Shown here one piece after another: positions 51,793-61,192 of a stretch of DNA of 64,000 nt. Both the position numbers and the translations under genes were made by a program. Source of the stretch: Cerrena zonata (lineage: Eukaryota; Basidiomycota; Agaricomycetes; Polyporales; Cerrenaceae); assembly GCA_038087015.1 (NCBI GenBank), contig JASBNA010000045.1:62001-126000 (forward strand). Reading direction: 5' to 3'. Positions within the stretch are counted from its first letter, which is position 1, and every line of letters starts with the position of its first letter. The notes beneath the pieces were generated by a model. It had not been told where the DNA came from. It saw only the letters and a list, made by a program, of their open reading frames with translations, and searched no databases.

Positions 51793-53666
51793 TTACAAGT
51801 TAAGGGCAGCAATAGCAGCAGCTAATAAAGCACCACCAACTGGGGTGATCATGTTAGCACCAGCTTCGTAAGCAGAAGAAATGGTTGGAACACCACTACC
51901 AGAAGAAGAAGCAATGGCGGATTCAGAAGCTGGAGTAGTAGATTCAGCAGCTAAAGTGGTTGGAGCAGAAGATTCAGCTAAAGTGGTTGGAGCAGTAGAT
52001 TGACCAGCTAAAGTGGTTGGAGCAGCAGATTCACCAGCAGCAGTGGTTGGAGCAGTAGATTCACCAGCAGCAGTGGTTGGAGCAGTAGATTCTTCAGCGG
52101 CAGTGGTTGGAGCAGTGGATTGTTTAAGAGTGGAAACAACTTCAACGGTAGAAGTGGTATCAGCACCAGTAGAAGTAGATTTGACGGTAGTTTCAGCTGG
52201 TTTGGTAGTTTCAGCTGGTTTGGTAGTTTCGGCTGGTTTGGTAGTTTCAGAAGTAGTTTCTTTTGGAGCAGTCTTAGTTGGTTTAGTGGTTTCACCAGTG
52301 GTAGTTTCCTTGGTAATTGGACAGTAAGTGGTGTAAACAGTGTTTTCTTCAGTAACAGTGGTAACACCGGTGGTTACTGGAACTGGAGTACAGTGGTGAT
52401 CTTCACAAGAGGTGATAGTAACAACGGTGGTTTGGATATCAGAAACAGTGGAAGTAGTACCATTGACTGGAACAGAAGAGGTATCACAAGTGACAGTAAC
52501 AGTGGAAACACCTGGAACTTCTGGACAACTGGTGGTTGTTTCACCTGGAGTAACGGTAACGGTTGTAACAGAAACTGGGGTAGAAGATGGAACAACTGAA
52601 GAAGATGGAACAACTGAAGAAGATGGAACAACTGAAGAAGATGGAACAACTGAAGAAGATGGAACAACTGAAGTGGATGGTTCAGCAGAAGTAGATGGGG
52701 TAACAGTAGTAGTAGATGGTTCGGCAGAAGAAGATGGAGTTAAGGTGGTGGTTGAAGGTTCAGCGGAAGAAGCTGGGAGAGAAGAAGTGGAAGAAACACA
52801 AGCTGGATCCCAACAGAAGTTTGGTAATTTTGGAGAAGGAATACCAATTTTCAATAAAAGACTCAAATCGAAACCTAAATCGATTAATCTTTTTTCGACT
52901 TGAGTTCTTTTTTGAGAATCCATTTGATCTAATGATCTCTTTAAGTCAGTAACTGATTTAAGGTTATCGAAATCATTATCTAAAGTATATTTATAGTTGG
53001 TAGCAAAGTATTTTTTCCAAGTATCAAAGATACCAACAGTACCATTTGAAGCAAAATCGAATTCAATGGCAAAATCATCTGGTAAACAGAATAAACCTTT
53101 GTGGAAAGAAGCTTCAACTAAAATGGTAGCAGACCATTGGAAAATGTTGCTAATGTCAGCTTCAGCGCCAGCACCAAAGACAATAGCAGTAGATTTTTGA
53201 GGAGCTAAACCAGTAATTTTAACTGAATCGGCTTCACCACCAAAAGATCTGGATAAAGTTTGAGGAGCAGCAGTTTCAAAGTTAACGGTAACTTTATATA
53301 AGTTATCTTTAACGTAGGTAACATCAGAAACAGATAAAGCAGCTTTTGGAGCGTTATTGTCTCTTTTGTTTAATTGTTGGATAGCTTCTTCAGAAACTTG
53401 TCTTTTTAAGACTTCGATATCATTTGATACCATAGTTACCATCAATACCCGTCTCTTTTGAATAAGTCGATACCTAAGTCTAATGACTCATCAATACCAA
53501 TTTGGAAGATATTTTTAGATCCACCACAATCATCAGAATCTGGTAAACCTAAAGATAAAGAGAAATCAAAGTATTGAGAGAAATCAAAAGAGAGAGCAGC
53601 AGCATTGGTCATGCAAGCAGAAGTAGCCAAAGCGAGAGAGGCAATGGTCGATTTAGTGAAAAGCAT
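51793..53666 (-). CDS. GPI-anchored adhesin-like cell-wall protein 1, one-base frame break near 53446
   Basis: The start is ATG at 53664-53666 with a signal peptide (MLFTKSTIASLALATSACMTNA). That frame ends in GDGY-like sequence at 53442, and the main frame runs on in another phase. Adding one G in GACGGGTATT near 53448 joins them to give 624 residues. The N-terminal domain (about 25-275) has several Lys-Arg pairs that could be Kex2 sites (LFKRDG, VLKRQ, LNKRDNN), CLPDDFAIEF and a CWDPAC pair. Then come Ser/Thr/Pro repeats (VVPSSSVVPSSS), a flocculin-like module VVTITSCEDHHC...TTVTEENTVYTTYCPIT, TKPAET and ESTAPTTAAG repeats, and a hydrophobic GPI-attachment end. Adhesion is inferred from this layout. 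Its paralogue is at 56868-59087. Confidence 0.82.
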
Positions 53667-55072
53667 CTTTAAAAGAAGATAAGCGAAAGACTAGAATGGG
53701 TATTAATTGATGAAGAAGATTTTCGAAAATAAGATATTTGAAGTTGGAATTCAATGATATTTATATTCCATTTTCCATTCAGATGTTGAAGAATGGAACT
53801 CCTTCGAGGATGAACCAAGGTAATTGCAAATAACTCAAAAAGCCTGTGTTTTTCTTACCTAAAAGCTCTAGTCTTTTCATTGTTGCAATTGTTTTTTCAA
53901 TTAACAAAGAGTAGTTGAAATAGTTGAAAAAAAAATTTAAAAAATAAAAAGAAAGGACTTGAAAAGAGAAGGAACAAGAGAAGCAAAAAAAGGGATTAAT
54001 GTTGCATGAGCTGAATCTAAGATTGAACTGGTTTATTTTTAATCCATTGATGGATACGCTAAAATGTTACTTTGGTATTACAAAGACGAAAGTGAAAAAA
54101 AAGGAAGAAGAAGCCTGTACTGAACCCTTATTGTCTATCGTAGAATGCACAAGGGTTACTAATGCACCTTCACCACCAACAGTCAGAAGGCGTAAAGGGA
54201 AGAGTGGTTGAATTGCAAAAAAAAAAAAAAAAAACAGACTGAAAAAAAAAAAAAAAATCTACGACAATTGGAACAATAAGCAGAGTTCCACGGTTACTTA
54301 CCTTTCCCAAGTATTTTTTATTTCACCTTCCTTCATCTATTCACGAATAGTGCATACGAAGAAAACACCAATTTTTGTCTCGAGTATGGGAAAGGTAAAA
54401 AGGAAACAAGCCAAAACGAAGAAAATAGCTAAATGTTTAAAAAAGAAGTAAAGTGAGTGAGCTTTAAATTACAATAAGACCAACAGAACAATGAAGCCTT
54501 TCTCTCAACAAAGAACCACTGGGTGTTGGAATATGGAACAAAACTACAAACATCCTGAATTGGTTAGTTCAATAACAAGAAGGGATTTAGGCGACTTGCT
54601 AGAGTTAATATCCATGATGAGAGGGTCTTTGTAGAATGAATTCCTCGAACCAATACAGCAGGGCTAAAATTAAGTTAATTTCTAATGTGTCGAACTTAAA
54701 GTTTTGAAAAAAAACACGTTCAGTGACAGCATTAGATTTAAATCTACGTCTGTCAACACCAAACGCACCACTTAATGTCAATGATCATCAAGATCGAGTC
54801 CTTGCGTAGATTTAATTTTGGCGTTAAATCACCAAATTGGGCAAAATAATTTTCTACTCAGCAGAAAATAAAGAGCAAAAAAAAATACTTGAAAAGAGAG
54901 TTAATACCTGAACTTGTAAATAAACATCCACCTTTGGATTATGAACGAGCGAGAATATTTTAAACATGTGTTATTGCTTAAAGATTCGTTTGTTATAGCT
55001 TTTTCTTTTGGTGTAGCATTGTTTAATTCCCTTTGTAGGTTTTTGAACTCCAATTTCTCGCACTACAAAATT

Positions 55073-55120
55073 ATATGGTGCGTTTTTTGATATGGTGCGT
55101 TTTTTTATATGGTGCATTTA
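55073..55120. repeat. Short direct repeat TATGGTGCGTTTTTT, three copies
   Basis: Three close copies, the last reading TATGGTGCATTT. It lies in the gene-free region between the adhesin genes. Confidence 0.7.
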
Positions 55121-55917
55121 CTTAGTGGCCAACCTTTGTGACCGTCCCTTCCTACCGTGGCTGGTACTTCACTAGCTGAGTTGAGTTAAAATGAAGAGCG
55201 TTGAGTGATACTTCGATGGCGTTGTGTTACCAGGTTGTTTTTCGTTCGTCTTCGTGTCAACTCAACGACTCGAGTATAGGAACTCTGCTTATTTTTTTTT
55301 TTTCATTGGTTTTTCTTTATGGTAAGAGATTAACTCTTATTGTCAGTCACAGCAATCTAGTCTATTCATCTTAGGATGTAAATCTCTGTCATCATGAGCT
55401 CAATGTTCTTACTTCTGAATTAAGTGCTCAAATCGGGATTCCCATATTCCTAAAAAAGATTACAATAAGGGAAATCAATTGTACGATATATCCTGATTGT
55501 TGAGTATGCTTTTTAAATTGATGCCAGTCTTTTTTACGAATACAACTTGGTGCCAATAATAGCTGTCATGAAGAAAGCTTATTTTGTTTTTTCATAGATG
55601 GAGCCACTTACCCCATCGTGGGCTCAATAGCTAACCCGCCTTTCCATTATACTTAGAGTCGTTGTATTCCCCATGCACTATGGAGTCGTCGTCAAAAAGG
55701 GTTTTTCTACGCTGTACTGAGTGAATGGTTCTTTCCAATTGCCCTAATTGCTTGCATCTGTTCTTCCACTGTTATTTCATTTAGTACAATTTGTAAACAC
55801 TAATCCTCTGACTCTGGGTAGTTCTATCCGGGTCAATTTCAAGAACCTATTTCCGGATTTCTCTGGTTTACTCGATAACAATGCTATTTCAAATTGGGAC
55901 CCTTATTGTATGGAGTG

Positions 55918-55918
<1 letters not shown>

Positions 55919-55958
<40 letters not shown>
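55919..55958. repeat. Poly(dT) tract of 40 bases
   Basis: An uninterrupted run of 40 T, much longer than the 20-26-base promoter tracts elsewhere in the window. On the minus strand it is a poly(A) tract, as left by poly(A)-primed insertion of a LINE or processed RNA copy, but no element body was recognised beside it. Run length in this assembly may be inexact. Confidence 0.85.
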
Positions 55959-55960
<2 letters not shown>

Positions 55961-56867
55961 GGCCATTACAATAGTTTTGTAACTTGTGCACTTTTTGCAG
56001 GCTCAACCTCTGTAGTTGGTCTAATTACATCTTTTATTACACACTTAAGCGCTTGTAAGATTTCGATTCAGCTTGACTAGGTCGGAAATGGCCTCTTGCA
56101 GTCTTTAGCTCTCCCGACATATAAATTAATGTTTCATAAACCTAAAAGAGATGAGTTATTAAATGCACCCGAACTAGTATCTACTGGCTCCAACCATTTC
56201 ACCTTTGAAACGAATAAAGTCACTTCCCCGACTAATTCGGCCTTCAGTTTTGGCTTATGATCTTGTAAGTTCAACCACGTTTTGCTTTGAACAGTAGAAT
56301 CACCCAAATATAGAAGAAATAAGCAAGATTCTAGAAAATAAGATTCTCCTTAATGGCACCAATACTCTTCAAAAATAGCAATCCGATCTTAAAAAAGCAT
56401 AAGAATCTCCTAAAATACAACAAAGTGCATTATAAACCATAATAATACAAAGGGGAAAAAGAAATATTTCCTTCTCACCTTTGTTTTATAATGAATTGCT
56501 TTCAACCACCTCGTGATTTCAACTAGGTGAGACATTGACTGAAGACTTCATTCAACTCGAGGCTCAAGTACTGAGTTCTTAGCTTTTCGCAGCTAAAGCC
56601 TTTGAATACAGGTAAATACATTGAAAAAAAGTATATTAAAGGGTATATATTAAAAATCACCCATGAGTGAAATAAAAGCGAATATAAAAATTATAAACGA
56701 AATTTGAATGTAAAATCCAGAAAGTAAAAAATTAAATTACAGAATAATAGTAGACAACTACTAAAGTATGAAAAGAATATTAAAAAGACAAATCCAAAAA
56801 GTGAAATTCAAAAAAAATTTTCAAACATCAAGCTTAAAAATAAAAAAAAAGAATTCATTCAAAAATT

Positions 56868-59087
56868 TTAAACCATCATCAAGAACATACCGGCTAAAGC
56901 AGCACCAAATGAGTAAGTAGCTAAATTGGCAGCATTTTCAACTGGAGTAACAGTTGGAGCAGCAGAAGAAGCTGGAGCAGTAGAGGATACTGGGGCAACA
57001 GATGGAGCGGTGGATGATTCACCAGCAACAGTGGTTGGAGCTTCAGATGCTGGAGCAGAAGTTGGAGCTTCAGATTCTGGAGCAGAAGTTGGAGCTTCAG
57101 ATTCTGGAGCAGTGGTTGATTCACCAGCAACAGTGGTTGGAGCTTCAGATTCTGGAGCGGTGGATGATTCACCAGAAACAGTGGTTGGAGCTTCGGATTC
57201 TGGAGCAGAAGTTGGAGCTTCAGATACTGGAGTGGTAGTTGGAGCTTCGGATTCTGGAGTGGTAGTTGGAGCTTCAGATGCTGGAGTACTAGTAACAGTG
57301 CTTTCAACGGTAATAGTAGATTCACCAGATGGACCAGTAATAGTAGATTCAATGGTAGAAACAGCAGGAGTAGTAGTTTCAGTAGCTTTAGTTGAACCTG
57401 GAGTAGTAGTTTCAGTAGCTTTGGTTGAAGTTAATGGACAGTAAGTGGTGTAAACAGTGCTTTCTTCAGTAACAGTAGTTAAACCAGTAGTCTTTGGAAT
57501 TTCAGAACATTTGTTTTCAGAACAAGAAGTAATGGTAATGACAGTAGTTTCAATATCAGTAGTAGTAGAGGCAGCACCAGAAGCAGTGGACTCAGTAGTA
57601 GTGGTTAATGGACAGTAAGTGGTGTAAACAGTGCTTTCTTCAGTAACAGTAGTTAAACCAGTAGTCTTTGGAATTTCAGAACATTTGTTTTCAGAACAAG
57701 AAGTAATGGTAATGACAGTAGTTTCAATTTCAGTGGTAGTAGAGGCAGCACCAGAAGCACCAGAAGTGATACTTGAGCTTGAACCGGATCCAGAACCAGA
57801 AGTGATACTTGAGCTTGAACCGGAACCTGGAGTGGAACTGGAGCTTGAGCCAGAACCTGGAGTGGAGCTGGAGCTTGAGCCAGAACCTGGAGTAGAGCTA
57901 GAGCTTGAACCGGAACCTGGAGTGGAACTGGAGCTTGAGCCAGAACCTGGAGTGGAGCTGGAGCTTGAGCCAGAACCTGGAGTAGAGCTAGAGCTTGAAC
58001 CGGAACCTGGAGTAGAGCTAGAGCTTGAACCGGAACCTGGAGTAGAGCTAGAGCTTGAACCGGAACCTGGAGTAGAGCTAGAGCTGGCAGTAGAAGAAAC
58101 AGTAGAAGAAACAGAAGATGGAGTAGAGCTTGAACCAGAACCTGGAGTAGAGCTTGAGCTAGCGGTACTAGATACGGTAGTAGAAACTGAGACAGAAGAT
58201 GGAGTAGAAGAAGAAGAGACGGTAGTTGAAGAAGCAACAGAGGAAGAGGAAGATTGACCACAGTCACAATCCCAACAGTAGTTAGCTAAGTTCAAGTCTT
58301 TAGTAGCAATAGAAGTCAAGAAGTTGAAGATATCAAGGATTTCTTGGAATCTTTTAACCTTAACAACATTAGAAGGAGCATTATTGAAGACAACATCTCT
58401 CTTGGTAAAGTCACTGATAGCTTGGGTTGGGTCGAAAGCATTCAAGATATTTTCAACAGTTTGAAGTTTATATTCAATGGTACTTTCAAGAACACTCAAG
58501 ATAGTATTGAGAAGATCATCTTTAATATCTTTAATTAATTCGATTTTAATACCTAAAAGATCTGGTAAACAACATTTACCATGTTTCTTACTTGGTTTAA
58601 CCAAAATTGAGGCAGCCCAGCTGAAAGGATTATCAACAATAGTGGAGTTGATTTTATCAATAATAGTGATAATACCGTCATCAATACCGGTATTAACAAT
58701 TTGTAAAAGTTGAACCTTGTCTTTAATGATATTAGAAAGGGCATCAGCTTTTTCAGCTTCAAAATTAAGAACAACGTTGAAAACATCGTCTTTAACTTTG
58801 AGAACATCTGAAACAACTAAAGCAGCAGCTGGAACCAATGAACCTAAATCTCTTTCTTCAATAACTTCTTCTTCTCTCTTTTTCTTACCTTCTAAAGTAG
58901 TAACAAGACCTTTAATGAAACAGAACTTGTCTTCAAGAATACCAGTAATGATATTTTGTTTCAAAGTAAGAGTAGAGTCAATTAATTGTTCTAAGAAGTG
59001 AAGTTTACCGGAAAGATCAATGGCAGCTGTTGGAGTTACCAAAGCACCGGCAATCAAAGCAAAGTTAGCAACTTTTTGCAATTTCAT
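56868..59087 (-). CDS. GPI-anchored adhesin-like cell-wall protein 2
   Basis: A 739-residue protein from ATG 59085-59087; an upstream TTG-started extension is rejected because the signal peptide MKLQKVANFALIAGALVTPT fits the first Met. The N-terminal domain (about 20-295) matches adhesin 1: ALVVSDVLKVKDDVFNVVLN, NPFSWAASILV, GKCCLPDLLG and the CWDCDC cluster. Next are Ser-rich and GSGSSSSSTP repeats (30-bp DNA units, about 57780-58090). Two near-identical flocculin type-3-like modules follow (VITITSCSENKCSEIPKTTG, then TTVTEESTVYTTYCPL), then ESEAPTT repeats and a hydrophobic C-terminus for GPI attachment. Adhesion and wall anchoring are inferred. Confidence 0.85.
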   Translation of the reverse strand: MKLQKVANFALIAGALVTPTAAIDLSGKLHFLEQLIDSTLTLKQNIITGILEDKFCFIKGLVTTLEGKKKREEEVIEERDLGSLVPAAALVVSDVLKVKDDVFNVVLNFEAEKADALSNIIKDKVQLLQIVNTGIDDGIITIIDKINSTIVDNPFSWAASILVKPSKKHGKCCLPDLLGIKIELIKDIKDDLLNTILSVLESTIEYKLQTVENILNAFDPTQAISDFTKRDVVFNNAPSNVVKVKRFQEILDIFNFLTSIATKDLNLANYCWDCDCGQSSSSSVASSTTVSSSSTPSSVSVSTTVSSTASSSSTPGSGSSSTPSSVSSTVSSTASSSSTPGSGSSSSSTPGSGSSSSSTPGSGSSSSSTPGSGSSSSSTPGSGSSSSSTPGSGSSSSSTPGSGSSSSSTPGSGSSSSSTPGSGSSSSITSGSGSGSSSSITSGASGAASTTTEIETTVITITSCSENKCSEIPKTTGLTTVTEESTVYTTYCPLTTTTESTASGAASTTTDIETTVITITSCSENKCSEIPKTTGLTTVTEESTVYTTYCPLTSTKATETTTPGSTKATETTTPAVSTIESTITGPSGESTITVESTVTSTPASEAPTTTPESEAPTTTPVSEAPTSAPESEAPTTVSGESSTAPESEAPTTVAGESTTAPESEAPTSAPESEAPTSAPASEAPTTVAGESSTAPSVAPVSSTAPASSAAPTVTPVENAANLATYSFGAALAGMFLMMV
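57425..57750. repeat. Duplicated flocculin-like module in adhesin 2
   Basis: Two near-identical DNA copies at about 57433-57568 and 57610-57745, each coding the TTVITITSCSENKCSEIPKT and TTYCPL module. The high identity of long coding copies indicates recent duplication or gene conversion. Confidence 0.8.
57780..58090. repeat. 30-bp coding tandem repeat in adhesin 2 (GSGSSSSSTP units)
   Basis: About ten copies of a 30-base unit, read on the plus strand as GAGCTTGAGCCAGAACCTGG-type sequence with two alternating variants (GAGCTTGAACCGGAACC and GAGCTTGAGCCAGAACC). Units encode ten residues rich in Ser, so copy number can change without frame loss. Such arrays often vary among strains. Confidence 0.85.
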
Positions 59088-61192
59088 TTTTAAAAATTGA
59101 AGCGAGTGACTGAGTAGAGATAATGATAATAAGATTAAAAGTTTTTTGATCAAAATTGCCAGGAATCACTTCAATATTTATATTCATATCGAATTATACT
59201 TATTCATGGTAAACTAGAGCTATATGCAACCTACGGGGTTTCCTTTCTTCGCTTTTACTAATTTTTGAACACAAGGGACTATATTTTAAGCCAGCTTTTC
59301 AAAAAAACAAACAAACAGAATCCAAAATAACTTCACTATTGGATTCGGTGTAGCAAAATTTGAATTATTGCAAAAATAGAAAAAAAATACATTAAAAAAT
59401 TATCACCAAAAAAAAAAAAAAAGAAAAGAAAGAAAGCTCGCATATTCAGCCTTAAACCCAAATGTGCAATGAAAAGTACGATTCGGGTATCTGAGGTGAT
59501 AAGGTACGTAATTTACTTTCCTCAGACATGTAAGAAGCTTTAGGAAAGATTTTGAGATATGAGCTTAGTTGCGCCATTCAAGTAGATGCCATTTGAAGAA
59601 CAATCGCGAACACAAGAGTGCTAGTCATGGTGAGATTTCATCCAAGTCAATTGTTCCCATTTGTTGCAACCAAACTAAACTGAAAGAGTGCTAGATCGAA
59701 GAATCTCTGAAAGGGGTCCGATTTCACGTGAGTTCGGTTGATTACGAATTGATCAAGGAATGTTGGAAGGAACTAATGTTTTTTGTGGAAGCCCTGCAAC
59801 TCGAAGCCTTAGACTTGAACTAAGCTGTTATTAGGTTTATTTTTTTTTAAGGCTGAAAGGATGAGTTTGAAATTTTGCTTCTTTAGCCTTAAATAACTTC
59901 GAAGCTCGATTACCAAAATATGAGTTATTGTACATAATTCTACAAGATACTTAAATTTCAAAATGGGAAATTAACACCCCTTACAAACTGGACCCCGGTA
60001 ACAATCAGGAACCTCGTTTAATTTAAGCGTTGGGTGTCAAAGTTACAAATTCCCTTGCTCAAATGTTCTCTGCAACAATGAACAGAAAATACTTTAGCTG
60101 TTTATAATACCCAACTTTGTTTAAACAGTCGTATATTTTAATCGAATAATGGTAAACAAATAGAACCGTGATAGTTGCCTCTGTTTAGATTTCTCTACTT
60201 GTAAGGTTATTTTTCGGGAGTTTTTTTGTAGGCTGCAAACTGAGCAGCTGAATAAAGCCTCAAAAACTTTCGTATCAAATGTAGATAAAAGCCCTTCTTT
60301 TGACTTCATCCCTATCCACTGGACCCAATTGGTATTCTTCTGCCACGCGCCTCGTGGTTTACAATTCGGTGGCCAAACAATAAAAAGAGGCATTTTTTTA
60401 ATTTAGTAACTAAAATGTTGCCAAAGAAACCTCGGACAAACCTACCGTTTTTTGTTTTTGTTGCACTTGTTTCTGTATTCAAATGCCAAATTTACTTCTT
60501 AGTTTTCCACCTGGCGATCTTTAGCCGATAGTCTGAGAAAAGCTCCTACAAATTTTAAGATTGGAAGATTAAGCTTACAACTAAATTGCCCTCCATACAT
60601 TTTTTTCTCGACTCTCTGAAAAGTTGCAGCAAAATTGGGGGACTTCCAAAGAACTTTTCAATTCATTACGTGATTATTGCAAGTCCAATTGCTGCATTCC
60701 CATGGTTATTCAATAGGGCAGATCACATAATTTGAGCTACTTATAGTAAGCAATCCAATCATTGAGACATGCTTGCTTTTTGTTATCCAAAAAAATACAG
60801 AACTTGAATTGCAATATTAAGCTAGTTACTAATTCATGAAAAAGGAAAAGGAATTTCTTTATTCGTTTTCTATATAACAAAAATGAAGGAGTTAAGCCTT
60901 TTTAGAGACATGAGTGGCACCGTTAATGCAAGGAAAGGAAAGCTTTGGGAAATCGGGCAAGTTTATCTTCTGATAAACGTATAGAAAAGACTCTTTATTT
61001 CTAGAACTATTGACATAAGGCCCTCCTATTTTTGGAAAATATTGTTCTGAAAGCGAAACTAACGTTTTGATGCATTTGAAGCCTATTGTTCAAATTCAGT
61101 AAGCTTCCTTCCATATGATGCTTTGGCAAAATGTTGCTGTTCTAAAAGGTGTTATTATGATATTAATAATTTCTTTTTTTAAGTACGACACA
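59088..61192. other. 2.1-kb gene-free region upstream of adhesin 2, downstream of APL6
   Basis: The adhesin 2 promoter and the APL6 3' flank. The longest frame (60121-60393, minus, 90 codons) has no family features and is not called. Many A/T tracts occur, for example 59406-59420. Nothing like a tRNA or snRNA was recognised. Confidence 0.5.

Larger units (their letters stand above)
53667..56867. other. 3.2-kb gene-free region between the two adhesin genes
   Basis: No frame over about 110 codons, and none of the short ones has a recognisable feature. The part near 53667 is the adhesin 1 promoter. Odd items are A-runs at 54207-54260, a perfect 14-bp palindrome TAGATTTAAATCTA (54733-54746), a triple TATGGTGC(G/A)TTT repeat (55073-55120) and a 40-base T run at 55919-55958. 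Its length suits a complex promoter, as seen at fungal adhesin genes. Confidence 0.55.

Noticed and set aside
52008..52903. Long frames opposite the adhesin 1 repeats on both strands
   Set aside because: They are the antisense or shifted reading of repeated Ser/Thr codons (poly-Leu/Pro or Gly/Val/Glu), a composition artefact.
54640..54660. TCGAACC resembling a minus-strand tRNA B box
   Set aside because: No A box, acceptor stem or anticodon arm could be placed around it, and the base pairs after GGTTCGA are wrong.
54733..54746. Perfect palindrome TAGATTTAAATCTA
   Set aside because: Short AT-rich palindromes are expected by chance in this DNA; only half of it recurs nearby (54814-54822).
56921..58267. 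Long Glu/Pro/Leu-rich frames opposite adhesin 2
   Set aside because: Antisense and shifted reads of the repeat region; no signal peptide or domain, and they follow the repeat unit exactly.
60121..60393. 90-codon minus-strand frame upstream of adhesin 2
   Set aside because: No domain, signal or repeat; frames of this length are expected by chance in 2 kb of non-coding DNA.
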